A stretch of DNA of 64,000 bases from VGBV01 sp963813725 (GTDB lineage: Bacteria > Actinomycetota > Thermoleophilia > Solirubrobacterales > 70-9), in NCBI GenBank assembly GCA_963813725.1, contig CAWFAI010000013.1, positions 248,001 through 312,000 of the forward strand. The letters are read 5' to 3'. The notes below the pieces were generated by a model. It did no database searches, was not told the origin of the DNA, and saw only the letters and a program-made list of their open reading frames with translations. Made by a program: the position numbers and the translations under genes. Numbering within the stretch: position 1 is the stretch's first letter; each line of letters starts with the position of its first letter. This document shows, piece by piece, positions 8,912 to 17,624 of this stretch.

Positions 8912-9603
8912 TAACCCTCGGTGGCGGGGGAGGCCTCGCGGCCGCGCTCGGTCTCGGCGCGCAGCTCGGAGCCGGCGCCGCCGTCCCCTCCCTCGGCCTT
9001 GCCGCGCCGCCACCTGACGAAGGCCCACACCGCGAGCGCGATCAGGCCGGCCAGCACCACGTAGTCGAAGTAGTGCAGCTTGTCGCGCCACTCCTCCCAG
9101 TTGGCGCCGACCTGGACGCCGATGAAGCCCAGCATCAGCACCCAGGGGATGCAGCCCAGGGCCGTATAGAGAGTGAACTTCCAGAAGTTCATGTGGGCGG
9201 CGCCGGCGGGGGTCGAGATGAAGGTCCGCACGATCGGCAGCATCCGCGTGAAGAAGACGGTGACGGCCCCGTAGCGCTCGAACCAGCCCTCCACGCGCGC
9301 CATCTGCTTCGGGCTGACGTGGAAGACCTTGTGGCGCTCCAGCAGCTCCTCGCGGCCCCAGTAGCCGATCGCGTAGCCGCCCCAGGAGCCGACGATGTTG
9401 CCCAGGACCCCGGCGGCGGTGATCCCCAGCAGGGTCAGGTCGCCGTCGTCGACCTTGAACCCGGCGAAGAGCATGGTCGCCTCGCTCGGCATGGGGATGT
9501 TGGCGCTCTCGACCAGCATCAGCAGGAAGATGCCGGCGTAGCCGATCTCGCCGATCACGTCCACGCAGAACTCGACCAGGGGGTCAACGATGAAATCCGT
9601 CAT
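8911..9603 (-). CDS. DedA-family membrane protein
   Basis: 230 residues with about five hydrophobic segments. The DedA/SNARE-associated domain is clear from ESANIPMPSEATMLFAG near the N-terminus and FTRMLPIVRTFISTPAGAAHMNFWKF in the middle. Members act in membrane-potential maintenance and in returning undecaprenyl phosphate or phospholipids across the membrane. Overlap with the following undecaprenyl-pyrophosphatase gene gives that lipid-carrier role good contextual support. The acidic/basic C-terminal tail is low-complexity. It is divergent from the capD-like gene; the 67-base gap must hold both promoters. Confidence 0.9.
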   Translation of the reverse strand: MTDFIVDPLVEFCVDVIGEIGYAGIFLLMLVESANIPMPSEATMLFAGFKVDDGDLTLLGITAAGVLGNIVGSWGGYAIGYWGREELLERHKVFHVSPKQMARVEGWFERYGAVTVFFTRMLPIVRTFISTPAGAAHMNFWKFTLYTALGCIPWVLMLGFIGVQVGANWEEWRDKLHYFDYVVLAGLIALAVWAFVRWRRGKAEGGDGGAGSELRAETERGREASPATEG

Positions 9604-9670
9604 CGGGCGGGCATGGTAGGCAACAAACGCTTCCCCGGCTCACGACACGCGCTCTAGACTCGCGTGTTCC

Positions 9671-11569
9671 GTGCACCGTCTGAAGCACCCCGTCTACCGA
9701 AACAAGGCGCTGCAGGTCGCGGCCGATGCCGTGCTCGTGGCGCTCGCCTACTACCTGGCCTTTCGCCTGCGCTTCCTGGAGAGCGCGGGCGGAGTGCCCG
9801 AGCGCTACACCGACCTCTTCCTCGGCTCGATCGGCTTCGTCGTGGTGGGGACGCTCGGCATCCTCGCGGCGTTCAAGACGTATGAGAAGTGGTGGCGCTA
9901 CTTCCGGCTGCCGGACTTCGTCTCGCTCGTGCGCGCGACGGGGATCTCGACGCTGATCCTGCTGATCGCGCTGTATCTGATCAGGCCATTCGACGAGGCG
10001 ATCCCGCGCTCGGTGCTGGTCAGCTACTTCCTGCTGACCACGTTCATGCTCGGCGGGGCCCGCCTGCTGGTGAGGATGATCGTGGAGCGCCCCGCGCGCC
10101 GCGGAAGCCCGAGCGGGGCCCAGAAGGTGCTGGTGGTCGGGGCCGGCTCGGGAGGGCAGATGGTGGTGCGAGAGCTGCAGCTCAACCCGAACCTGGGCCA
10201 GAGCGCGATCGGCTTCCTGGACGACGACCCGCGCAAGCGCGGCATGCGCCTGCACGGGATCCGGGTGGTGGGCACGACCGCGGAGATCGAGCGCGTGCTG
10301 GACGAGTTGAAGCCCGACGAGGTCGTGATCGCGATCCCCTCCGCGCCGGGCGAGTTGCGCGGCCGCGTCGTCGCCGCCTGCCGCGAGCGCGACGTCAACG
10401 TGCGCACGCTGCCGACGGTGTTCGAGCTGCTGCGGGGAGGCGTGCAGCTGACCCGTCAGCTGCGCGAGGTCCAGGTCGAGGACGTGCTGGGTCGCGAGCC
10501 GATCGTGATGGAGCTTGACCGCGTGGGCGCCTACCTGAACGAGAAGGTCGTGCTGGTCAGCGGCGCCGGCGGCTCGATCGGCTCCGAGCTGGTGCGCCAG
10601 ATAGCCCGCGTGCGCCCGAAGCTGCTGGTGTTGCTCGACCACGCCGAGGACAACCTCTTCCGGATCGACCGCGAGATGATCGAGGAGCGCCACTTCACCC
10701 GGATCGAGTCCGTGCTGGCCGACTGCAAGGAGCCCGACCGGATGCTGGAGGTGATGCAGCGCTTCCACCCCGACGTCGTCTTCCACGCCGCCGCCTACAA
10801 GCACGTTCCGCTGATGGAGTCCAACCCGCTCGAGGCGGTGCGCAACAACGCGATCGCGACCAGGGTCACCGCCGAGACCGCGGCCGCCTCGGGCTGCGAG
10901 CGCTTCGTGCTGGTCTCGACCGACAAGGCGGTCAACCCGCGCACGGTGATGGGCGCCTCGAAGGCGATGGCCGAGTGGATCGTCGAGGCCGCGCGGCTGA
11001 AGCACACCACCACGCGCTTCATCACCGTCCGCTTCGGAAACGTCCTGGCCAGCTCGGGCAGCGTGGTGCCGATCTTCCGCAGCCAGATCGAGCGCGGCGG
11101 CCCCGTCACCGTCACCGACCCGGAGATGACGCGCTATTTCATGACGATTCCCGAGGCGGTTCAGCTGGTGATCCGCGCCGGCGACCTGGGCGCCGGAACG
11201 GGCGAGGTGTTCGTGCTGGAGATGGGCGAGCCGGTGAAGATCGTGGACCTGGCGCACAACATGATCCGCCTGGCCGGCTATGAGCCCGAAACCGACATCG
11301 CGATCGAGTTCACGGGGCGCCGGCCGGGCGAGAAAGTCCACGAGGAGCTGTTCAGCTCGGACGAGCGGCCCCAACCCACTGCGGCCGACAAGATCGTGCG
11401 CGCCGTTCCGCGCACGCCGCTCGACCCCGAGTGGGTCACCGAGGCGGTGGATCGCCTGGAGCAGCTTGTCCGCGAGGGGGACGAGGCCCATCTGGCCGAG
11501 AAGACGGTCGACCTGGCAAAGGAGCGGCGCCGTGCCGAGGCCCTCGACCTCCCCCAGCCGGGCGCCTAG
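9671..11569 (+). CDS. Membrane nucleotide-sugar 4,6-dehydratase/epimerase, CapD/FlaA1/PglF-like
   Basis: 632 residues from GTG. Four N-terminal membrane helices (to about residue 125) lead into a CoA-binding-like Rossmann domain (VLVVGAGSGGQMVVREL) and then the catalytic SDR domain, with SGAGGSIGSELVRQ near residue 296 and VSTDKAVNPRTVMGASKAMAEW as the active-site region. These enzymes dehydrate UDP-GlcNAc-type sugars to start rare-sugar synthesis for surface glycans. It heads the polysaccharide locus. TAGACT lies ten bases upstream of the GTG. The usual catalytic Tyr of SDRs is Met here, which is normal for this inverting-dehydratase branch. Confidence 0.93.
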   Translation: MHRLKHPVYRNKALQVAADAVLVALAYYLAFRLRFLESAGGVPERYTDLFLGSIGFVVVGTLGILAAFKTYEKWWRYFRLPDFVSLVRATGISTLILLIALYLIRPFDEAIPRSVLVSYFLLTTFMLGGARLLVRMIVERPARRGSPSGAQKVLVVGAGSGGQMVVRELQLNPNLGQSAIGFLDDDPRKRGMRLHGIRVVGTTAEIERVLDELKPDEVVIAIPSAPGELRGRVVAACRERDVNVRTLPTVFELLRGGVQLTRQLREVQVEDVLGREPIVMELDRVGAYLNEKVVLVSGAGGSIGSELVRQIARVRPKLLVLLDHAEDNLFRIDREMIEERHFTRIESVLADCKEPDRMLEVMQRFHPDVVFHAAAYKHVPLMESNPLEAVRNNAIATRVTAETAAASGCERFVLVSTDKAVNPRTVMGASKAMAEWIVEAARLKHTTTRFITVRFGNVLASSGSVVPIFRSQIERGGPVTVTDPEMTRYFMTIPEAVQLVIRAGDLGAGTGEVFVLEMGEPVKIVDLAHNMIRLAGYEPETDIAIEFTGRRPGEKVHEELFSSDERPQPTAADKIVRAVPRTPLDPEWVTEAVDRLEQLVREGDEAHLAEKTVDLAKERRRAEALDLPQPGA

Positions 11570-11608
11570 ACAACTCGCGGCCGCCGAGGCGAGTCGCGGC
11601 GCTCCCGA

Positions 11609-11631
11609 CGAGGGCGGGGCTGACGCCCCCT
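11609..11631 (+). terminator. GC-rich hairpin after the CapD-like gene
   Basis: GAGGGCG and CGCCCCCTC can pair around a GGGCTGA loop, 40 bases after the stop codon. There is no following T-run, so it could be an attenuating hairpin rather than a true intrinsic terminator. Confidence 0.3.
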
Positions 11632-11661
11632 CAGGGCTGCCACTAACATCGCGCCGCACTC

Positions 11662-12456
11662 ATGGACCTGCTCCGTGAACTAGGCGCGTTCGCGGGCCTG
11701 GCCGCCTTCATCGGCCTGGCCGTGCTCGCCCTCCTCTACTTCGCCCAGGCGCGCGACGTGCGGCGCCTGCGCGAGAGCGCCGAGTTCCTGGTCGAGGGCG
11801 AGCCGGCTGCCGCCGAGGTGCCGCCTCCGATAGGAGCCGAGGAGGCCGAGGAGGCGACCGAGGCGAAGGGCGACGCCTCCCCCCGCCTCGGACGCCGAGG
11901 CGTTCCGCCGCGCGGAGCTGGCGCGGAAGGCGGCCAAGCGGCGCGAGCGCTTCGAGCGGCGCCGCACGGGCGAGCCGGGGGAGGGCTTCGGCATCCCCTC
12001 GACCGCGGTGATCGTGATCGGCGCCCTGATCCTGGCCGCGGGCGTGGCCTTCGGCGCGTCGCGGCTGCTGGGCGACGACGATGACGGCGCGGGCGGGGGA
12101 GCGGCGGCGGCAACAAGGCCGAGCTGGCCTGCCGCCCGGGCGAGACCCAGGTCGCCGTGCTGAACGGGACCGGCGAGCCGGGGCTGGCCGCCCAGTCCGT
12201 GCCGCAGCTCGAGCAGAAGGGCTATGAGGTGAGGCCGGTCACCAACACGATCTCGCCCTTCGACACCAGCGTGGTCATGTATGGCCGGGGCGGACAGCCC
12301 TGCGCGCCCGAGGTCGGCTCGGTGGTCGGGATCTCCGCCACGGAGCCGATGGACCAGGAGAACCTGGAGATCTCCGAGGGCGCCAGGGTGGCGGTGGTGC
12401 TGGGCGAGGACCAGGTCTCGGGCGGCGCCGCGACAGACACCTCCACGGTCCCCTAA
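11662..12456 (+). CDS. Two-helix membrane protein with LytR_C domain, two compensating frame breaks
   Basis: The first part (11662 to about 11880) has one membrane helix and an Ala/Glu-rich linker. The frame shifts at a six-C run (11879-11884), giving a basic stretch and a second helix (FGIPSTAVIVIGALILAAGVAFG). It returns to the first frame at a five-G run (12095-12099), where VAVLNGTGEPGLA begins a LytR_C domain. One extra C and one missing G would make a single protein of about 264 residues. LytR_C domains accompany LytR-CpsA-Psr enzymes that attach glycopolymers to the wall, which suits this locus. Both breaks sit in homopolymers, so base-call error is likely. Confidence 0.75.
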
Positions 12457-12912
12457 CTGAACCGCACCGCGCCCACCCGGTCGAAGCTCGCCGCGGTCAT
12501 CGTGGCGGTGTTCTGCGTCGGGATCGTGGCGGCGATGGTGGCGACGCAACGGCTGCGCTCGGAGGGCCCGATCGCGAGTCAGATCGCGATGCGCTCCGCG
12601 GATGAGGCCCCCTACCGGATCTGCTTCCAGACCCCCCGCGACGATGTCTACGACCTGGCGATGGTGGACGACTCGGGCATGGTGGTGCACGTGCTGGCCG
12701 AGGGCCTGGCGCTGCAGGGCACCTCATCCCCCGACAAGGAATCTGCCCACTGCTTCGACTGGGACGGGATCGGCGACGACGGCCGGCCGGTTCCGCCCGG
12801 CCCCTACCGGCTGCTGCTGGAGCTCGAGCAGGCCGACCGCCAGGCGGTCTCGGGCGAGAAGCTGAAGATCACCGAGGCAGCTCCGGCTCCCGGGCCGGGA
12901 GAGCAGCCGTGA
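12457..12912 (+). CDS. Membrane-anchored protein with FlgD-like Ig domain
   Basis: About 151 residues if translation starts at CTG 12457, immediately after the previous stop (TAACTG); in-frame GTGs at 12502 or 12508 give a shorter form. The longer form has basic residues before the membrane helix (KLAAVIVAVFCVGIVAAMVAT), as expected for an inward-facing N-terminus; the GTG starts cut into the helix. The rest resembles FlgD-type immunoglobulin folds (CFDWDGIGDDGRPVPPGPYRLLLEL). No flagellar genes are near, so a structural or adaptor role in glycan export is more likely. It overlaps the next gene by four bases (GTGA). Confidence 0.7.
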   Translation: MNRTAPTRSKLAAVIVAVFCVGIVAAMVATQRLRSEGPIASQIAMRSADEAPYRICFQTPRDDVYDLAMVDDSGMVVHVLAEGLALQGTSSPDKESAHCFDWDGIGDDGRPVPPGPYRLLLELEQADRQAVSGEKLKITEAAPAPGPGEQP

Positions 12913-14438
12913 GCGAGGCGCTGCAGGTCGCGGGCTGCATCGCCGCGGCTGCCGCGGCGGCGGCCGCGATGCTGGCGCCCGCGCGCCGGCCGCGCGCCGC
13001 GGCGCTGCTGGCCGCGCTGGGGGTGGCGCTGGCGCTGCTGCTCGGCGAGGGCTGGGACGAGCTGGCATCGGTGCGGGAGCGCCCGGCCGCGCTCGCCGCG
13101 CTCGTGGCCGCCGGGGGTGCGGCCGTGGCCGCCCTGGCGCTGCTGCTGCGCCGGAGCCCCCATGCATTGCCGTTGCTGCTGGTGGCGGCGCTGCCCTTCC
13201 GCATCCCGATCGACGTCAGCGGCGACGAGGTGAACCTGCTGCTGCCGCTGTACGTCGTGATCGCGGCCGGGGCGCTGGCCTACGCGCTCGACGCCCTCTC
13301 CCACGGCGGACGCGAGGCGGCGCGCCCGCGCCTGCTGCCCGCGGCGCTGGCGGCGGCGATCGTCCTCTACGCGCTCCAGGCCTCCTATTCGAGTGACGTG
13401 GGCTTCGCCACCCGGAACGTCGGCTTCTTCCTGGTGCCGTTCGCCGCCATGTTCGTGCTGCTGTGCCGGCAGAGCTGGACCCCGCGCCTGCTGGCCCTCT
13501 CGCTCGCGGTCGTGGTCGGCGAGGCGGTGGCCTTCTCGCTGGTGGGCGTGGGCCAGCACATCGCGGGCGAGATCTTCTGGAACCCCACCCTGGAGCGCTC
13601 CAACGACTTCCACTTCTACTTCCGTGTGAACTCGCTGTTCTGGGACCCCAACATCTATGGCCGGTATGTGGCGCTGGCGGCCGTCCTGGCGCTGGCGGTC
13701 GTGATGTGGATGCGCGACGCGCGACGGCTGGCGGTCGGGGCGGCGGTGCTGGCCGTGCTGCTGGCGGGGCTTGGCGTGGCGCTCTCGCAGACGAGCTTCC
13801 TCGCCGTCCTGGCGGGCGCCGCGGTGCTTTGCGCGCTGCGCTACAGCCTGCTGTGGACCGCCATCGCCGTCCCCTTCGCGCTGGTCGCGGTGGCCGGCGC
13901 GGTGCTGGTCCTGGGCGGGACCTCCGAGGCCGAGGACTCGGCCGAGGAGGTGAGCAGCGGGCGCACCACCCTGGTCGAGGGCGGGCTGGACCTAGCCGCC
14001 GAGCGCCCGTTGGGGGGGCACGGCTCGGCCTCGTTCTCCGAGGCGTTCGCCGAGCAGGAGGGCATCAGCCGTGGTCAGACGGCGGTCGCGCACAACGAGC
14101 CCGTCACCGTCGGGGCCGAGCAGGGAGGGGTGGGGCTGATCGCCTACCTCGCCACCATCGCGGCCGCGCTCTGGACGCTGCTCGCCGGCATGCGCTCGAT
14201 CGCCCCCGGGCTGGGCGCGCCGGACGAAGCCATCGGCGACCCGGCCGCGGGCGGCGCGGGTGGCCAGATGCTGGGGCGCGTGGCCCTGGTCGCGGCCTTC
14301 GCGGCGCTGCTGGTGCACACCGTGGGCTACGGCGCGTACCTGGCCGACCCCCTCACCTGGGCGCTGCTGGCAATCGGGCTGGCGCTGGCTCCCGGGTCGG
14401 TGCGTCCGAGCCCGGCCGCACGCTCTGGTCGGGAATGA
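12909..14438 (+). CDS. O-antigen ligase/polymerase-like multi-pass membrane protein
   Basis: 509 residues with about a dozen hydrophobic helices and a long periplasmic loop that contains AHNEPVTVGAEQGGVGLIAYL, which matches the HN...E.G..G signature of the Wzy_C/O-antigen ligase family. These proteins polymerise or ligate undecaprenyl-linked oligosaccharides outside the membrane. It overlaps both neighbours by four bases (GTGA before, ATGA after), so it is translationally coupled to a FlgD-like protein and a flippase. Polymerase (Wzy) is favoured because a Wzx-like flippase follows; a true ligase is the alternative. Confidence 0.85.
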   Translation: MSEALQVAGCIAAAAAAAAAMLAPARRPRAAALLAALGVALALLLGEGWDELASVRERPAALAALVAAGGAAVAALALLLRRSPHALPLLLVAALPFRIPIDVSGDEVNLLLPLYVVIAAGALAYALDALSHGGREAARPRLLPAALAAAIVLYALQASYSSDVGFATRNVGFFLVPFAAMFVLLCRQSWTPRLLALSLAVVVGEAVAFSLVGVGQHIAGEIFWNPTLERSNDFHFYFRVNSLFWDPNIYGRYVALAAVLALAVVMWMRDARRLAVGAAVLAVLLAGLGVALSQTSFLAVLAGAAVLCALRYSLLWTAIAVPFALVAVAGAVLVLGGTSEAEDSAEEVSSGRTTLVEGGLDLAAERPLGGHGSASFSEAFAEQEGISRGQTAVAHNEPVTVGAEQGGVGLIAYLATIAAALWTLLAGMRSIAPGLGAPDEAIGDPAAGGAGGQMLGRVALVAAFAALLVHTVGYGAYLADPLTWALLAIGLALAPGSVRPSPAARSGRE

Positions 14439-16012
14439 CGGGATACCTGCGCCGGCTGGCGACCACGGGGGCGGCCTACACCGCCTCCAGCGTGATCTCG
14501 AAGCTGATCGCGGTCGCGCTGCTGCCGCTGTACACCGCCTACCTGACGCCGGCGGACTACGGCGCCGCCGAGGTGCTGATCGTCGCCGTCATCGCCGCCA
14601 GCATCGTCATCCGCCTGGGGATCATCGAGGCTCTGCTGCGCTTCTATTACGAGCGCGGCGAGGACCCCGACCGGGTCGTGAAGACCGGCTTCGCCTCGCT
14701 GTTTTGGACGACGACGCTGGGCCTGGCGATCGCGCTGCCGCTGGCCGAGCCGATCTCGCGGCTGCTGCTGGACCGCTCGGATCCCGAGCTGGTGCGGATC
14801 GCGATCTTCGGGCTGTGGGTCTTCACCATGTACGAGTTCCTGCTCGCCCTGTTCCGGCTGGACGAGCGGGCCAAGGCCTTCCTCGCCTTCACCGTCAGCA
14901 ACGTCCTGGTCACGATCCCGGTCACCGTCTACCTGGTCGTGATCCAGGAGGAGGGGGCCCAGGGCCTGCTGCTGGGCCAGTACGCGACGGGCGCGGCCTT
15001 TCTCGCGGCGTTGCTCGTCACCCAGCGCCGCCGCCTCGCCCTGGTTCCCGACTGGCCGCTCCTGCGCCGGATGACGCGCTTCGGGCTGCCGACGATGCCG
15101 GCCGAGCTCTCGCTCTACTCGCTCAACTTCATCGACCGGATCATGCTGGTGCGGCTGGCGGGTCTGGCCGACGCAGGGCTATACGCGCTCTCGGTCAAGT
15201 TCGCCCAGGCGGTGAACGTGCTGGTCAAGGGCTTCCAGCTCGCCTGGCCGCCGCTGGCCTACTCGATCACCGACGACGACGAGGCCCGCCGCGCCTACGC
15301 GGTGATCGTCACCTGGTTCGTCGTCGTCTGCACCTTCTTCGTCGCGGGGTTGTGGCTGCTCTCGCGCTGGATCGTGCGCCTGCTCGCTGCGCCGGAGTTC
15401 TTCGAGTCCTACGAGGCGATCGGCCTGGTCTCAACCGGGGTCATGCTCTACGCGCTCTACCTCGTGCTGGTGGTGGTGCTGGGCCGCACGGGCCGCACCG
15501 AGTTCAACTTTCCCGCCACGGCGGCGGGCACCGGGGCCAACATCGGGCTCAACCTGATCCTGATACCCGAGCTCGGGATCGTCGGCGCCGGAGTCTCGCT
15601 CGTCGCCTCCTACACCGTGGTCCTGGCCCTGATGTACGTCTTCACCCAGCGCCTGTTCCGCGTGCCCTACGAGTGGCTGCGGCTGGGCCAGGCGCTCGCC
15701 CTGGCGGCGGTGCTCGTGGTGGCCGGCGAGCTGCTGCTGCCGACGGACGGCTTCGGCGGGCTCGCCTCGCGCACGGCCGTCTGGCTGCTCTACCCGCTCG
15801 TCCTCTACGCGACTGGATTCCTCTCCGGCGAGGAGCGCCGCGCCGCGGCCAACAACCTCACCCCCGCGGCGATCCGCGACTCCCTGAGGCGCTTCCGCGA
15901 GTCCCCGCCGGAGGCGGACCGCGACGAGCCCGAGGCTCCCGGCAAGCCCGGTCCCCGCCTCACCCGGGAGGCTCTGGAGGCCGCCCAGCGCGACGAGGAC
16001 GCCCGTCCCTAG
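14435..16012 (+). CDS. Wzx-like polysaccharide flippase (MOP superfamily)
   Basis: 525 residues from the ATG in the ATGA overlap with the polymerase. It begins YLRRLATTGAAYTASSVISKLIAVALLPLYTAYLTPADYG, the typical opening of the polysaccharide biosynthesis/MviN-like family, and has about 12-14 helices followed by a charged C-terminal tail. It flips undecaprenyl-linked repeat units across the membrane. The coupling to the polymerase gene indicates a Wzx/Wzy-dependent surface polysaccharide. The open frame extends upstream to 13463, inside the polymerase gene, where it is Arg/Gly shadow sequence and was excluded. Confidence 0.9.
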   Translation: MTGYLRRLATTGAAYTASSVISKLIAVALLPLYTAYLTPADYGAAEVLIVAVIAASIVIRLGIIEALLRFYYERGEDPDRVVKTGFASLFWTTTLGLAIALPLAEPISRLLLDRSDPELVRIAIFGLWVFTMYEFLLALFRLDERAKAFLAFTVSNVLVTIPVTVYLVVIQEEGAQGLLLGQYATGAAFLAALLVTQRRRLALVPDWPLLRRMTRFGLPTMPAELSLYSLNFIDRIMLVRLAGLADAGLYALSVKFAQAVNVLVKGFQLAWPPLAYSITDDDEARRAYAVIVTWFVVVCTFFVAGLWLLSRWIVRLLAAPEFFESYEAIGLVSTGVMLYALYLVLVVVLGRTGRTEFNFPATAAGTGANIGLNLILIPELGIVGAGVSLVASYTVVLALMYVFTQRLFRVPYEWLRLGQALALAAVLVVAGELLLPTDGFGGLASRTAVWLLYPLVLYATGFLSGEERRAAANNLTPAAIRDSLRRFRESPPEADRDEPEAPGKPGPRLTREALEAAQRDEDARP

Positions 16013-16035
16013 CAGCGTGGCTTGGCCGCCGGGAT

Positions 16036-16077
16036 AAACGTCGAACAGGGGGTCGGGCGCTCGTCGTACGGGTAGAG
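16036..16077 (+). promoter_or_regulatory. ECF-type promoter of the DHFR-like gene (copy 1 of 2)
   Basis: TAAACGTCGA, 17 bases of spacer counted from CGTCGA, CGCTCGTC, two variable bases and ACGGGTAGAGG match the sequence in front of the efflux pump at 29031 with identical spacing. CGTC is the usual -10 core of many ECF sigma promoters. Confidence 0.7.
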
Positions 16078-16117
16078 GGCGAGGCAGACAGGTCCCGCCC
16101 GCACAACGGAAGGAGCG

Positions 16118-16654
16118 ATGATGGGAAAGCTGATCGTCACCGCGCAGCACACGGTGGACGGGGTGATCGACTCCGTGGGGGAGTGGGTTGACCCTGGGGC
16201 CGACCACGGGGACTACTCGTTCGAGCTGCAGAAGAACTCCGCGGGCCTGGTGATGGGCCGAAAGACGTACGAGGGGCTGTCGGGCTACTGGCCCCAGCAG
16301 CCCGATTCCGACCCCTGGGCGGCCATGATCAACCCGATGCCGAAATACGTGGGGTCGACCACCCTCGAGGGGCCGCTGGAGTGGAACGCGACGCTGATCG
16401 AGGGCGACCTCGAAGCGGGCGTCGGCACGCTCAAGCACGAGGCCAAGGGCGACCTCTTCCTCCAAGGCTGCGGCGAGTTCGCCTACAACGTGGCAGGGGC
16501 GGGACTCGTGGATGAATTCCTGTTTTTCGTGAACCCGCTCACCTGGGGCCAGGGCGTGCACCTGTTCGGCGACCGCGGCCCGATTCGCATGGAGCTGGCC
16601 GACGTGAAGCGGTTCGAGTCCGGCGTCGTCGGGTTGACCTACACGCCCGCCTAG
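16118..16654 (+). CDS. Dihydrofolate-reductase-like family protein (RibD C-terminal domain type)
   Basis: 178 residues with a good GGAAGGAG Shine-Dalgarno before ATGATG. It begins MGKLIVTAQHTVDGVI and contains LVMGRKTYEGL and DLFLQGCGEFAYNVAGAGLVDEF, the NADPH-binding pattern of the YwjB/YyaP group of small reductases. The substrate is not predictable from sequence. It is a solitary gene inside the polysaccharide locus and has its own ECF-type promoter, matched 13 kb away at the sigma/efflux cluster, so it probably belongs to that stress regulon rather than to glycan synthesis. Its stop shares a CTAG with the stop of the convergent glycosyltransferase. Confidence 0.85.
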   Translation: MMGKLIVTAQHTVDGVIDSVGEWVDPGADHGDYSFELQKNSAGLVMGRKTYEGLSGYWPQQPDSDPWAAMINPMPKYVGSTTLEGPLEWNATLIEGDLEAGVGTLKHEAKGDLFLQGCGEFAYNVAGAGLVDEFLFFVNPLTWGQGVHLFGDRGPIRMELADVKRFESGVVGLTYTPA

Positions 16655-17607
16655 GAGGCGGGATCCGGGGACTCGAGTCGCCGGTTGAAGGCATCCGCGG
16701 CCTCGCGGATGCCCTCGCCGCTGCCGGGGCGCAGCGCCTGGCGGGCGTGAAACCACATGCGGCGCGGGTCGCGGCCGGGGGCGAAGAGCGCGGCGACCGC
16801 GCGGAGCAGGTAGGGAAAGGCGAGTAGGGGGCGCAGCAGGAATGCTGCCGCTGACCCGCTGTGCTTGCGCAGGAAGAGGTCGCGGTTGCGGTGGAACTCC
16901 ACGATGCGGCGCTCGGCGCCGGCCAGGTCGCTCGCCATCTGGTCGTGGTGCACGGCGCGGGCGGCGGGGACGTAGAGGGTGCGCCAGCCGGCGTCGGCGA
17001 GGCGGCGGCAGAAGTCGGTTTCGTCGGAATAGACGAAGAAGGCGGGGTCGAGGAACCCGATCTGCTCGGCTGCCTCGCGACGGACCAGCATCGCGCTTGA
17101 CTGCACCCAGTCCACCTCGCGCGTGCGCTCCCCACCGCTCTGCACCGTGAAGCGCCGGTGCGCGAAGGCGGCCCCCGCCACCGCCGCAGCCAGGCCCGGA
17201 AAGCGCCATGCGCAGGGGACTGGCTCGCCCCCCGAGGTCAGCAGCTGCGCCCCGGCCACCGCCACATCGCCGCCCGACTGGGCGGCGTCCAGCAGGGCGT
17301 CCGCGGCGCCGGGCTGCAGCTCGGAGTCCTCGTTCAGAAGCAGGCAGAACTCTCCGCGCGCCTCCCGCAGCAGGCGGGAGTCGTTCGCCGCCTTCCCGTC
17401 GCGGCGGTCGAGCTCGATCAGGCGCAGGTCGCGCGCCGCGTCGGCCTCGAGCTCGCGCACCGCCTCGCCCGAGCCGTCGCCCGAGGCGTTGTCCAAGACC
17501 AGCACCTCGCGCTCGATCCCATCCGGCCCGTTGCGCTCTATCGCCTCCAGACAGGCGAGAAGATCCTCCCGCCCATCGGTGTTGACCACGCAGTAAGAGA
17601 GCTTCAT
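16651..17607 (-). CDS. Family 2 glycosyltransferase (rhamnosyltransferase-like)
   Basis: 318 residues from ATG 17607, where the GT-A domain begins (MKLSYCVVNTDGREDL). It has VLVLDNASGDGSGEAV, a LLLNEDSEL segment for metal and nucleotide-sugar binding, and FFVYSDETDFCRRLADAGW, which is typical of WbbL-like rhamnosyltransferases. No membrane helix is evident except a short hydrophobic C-terminal patch. It transfers a sugar onto the lipid-linked repeat unit in the cytoplasm. It is divergent from the next glycosyltransferase across 17 bases, so both promoters lie within or beside the start regions. Confidence 0.88.
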   Translation of the reverse strand: MKLSYCVVNTDGREDLLACLEAIERNGPDGIEREVLVLDNASGDGSGEAVRELEADAARDLRLIELDRRDGKAANDSRLLREARGEFCLLLNEDSELQPGAADALLDAAQSGGDVAVAGAQLLTSGGEPVPCAWRFPGLAAAVAGAAFAHRRFTVQSGGERTREVDWVQSSAMLVRREAAEQIGFLDPAFFVYSDETDFCRRLADAGWRTLYVPAARAVHHDQMASDLAGAERRIVEFHRNRDLFLRKHSGSAAAFLLRPLLAFPYLLRAVAALFAPGRDPRRMWFHARQALRPGSGEGIREAADAFNRRLESPDPAS

Positions 17608-17624
17608 GGCGAGAATGCTGCCCC

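Noticed and set aside
9600..9614. Four-codon MPAR ORF overlapping the dedA start
   Set aside because: Too short to judge, and the upstream TACCAT fits a direct leaderless start of dedA itself.
9584..11659. 691-codon minus-strand ORF opposite the CapD-like gene
   Set aside because: Low-complexity antisense frame with no family motif; the plus-strand gene has full catalytic motifs.
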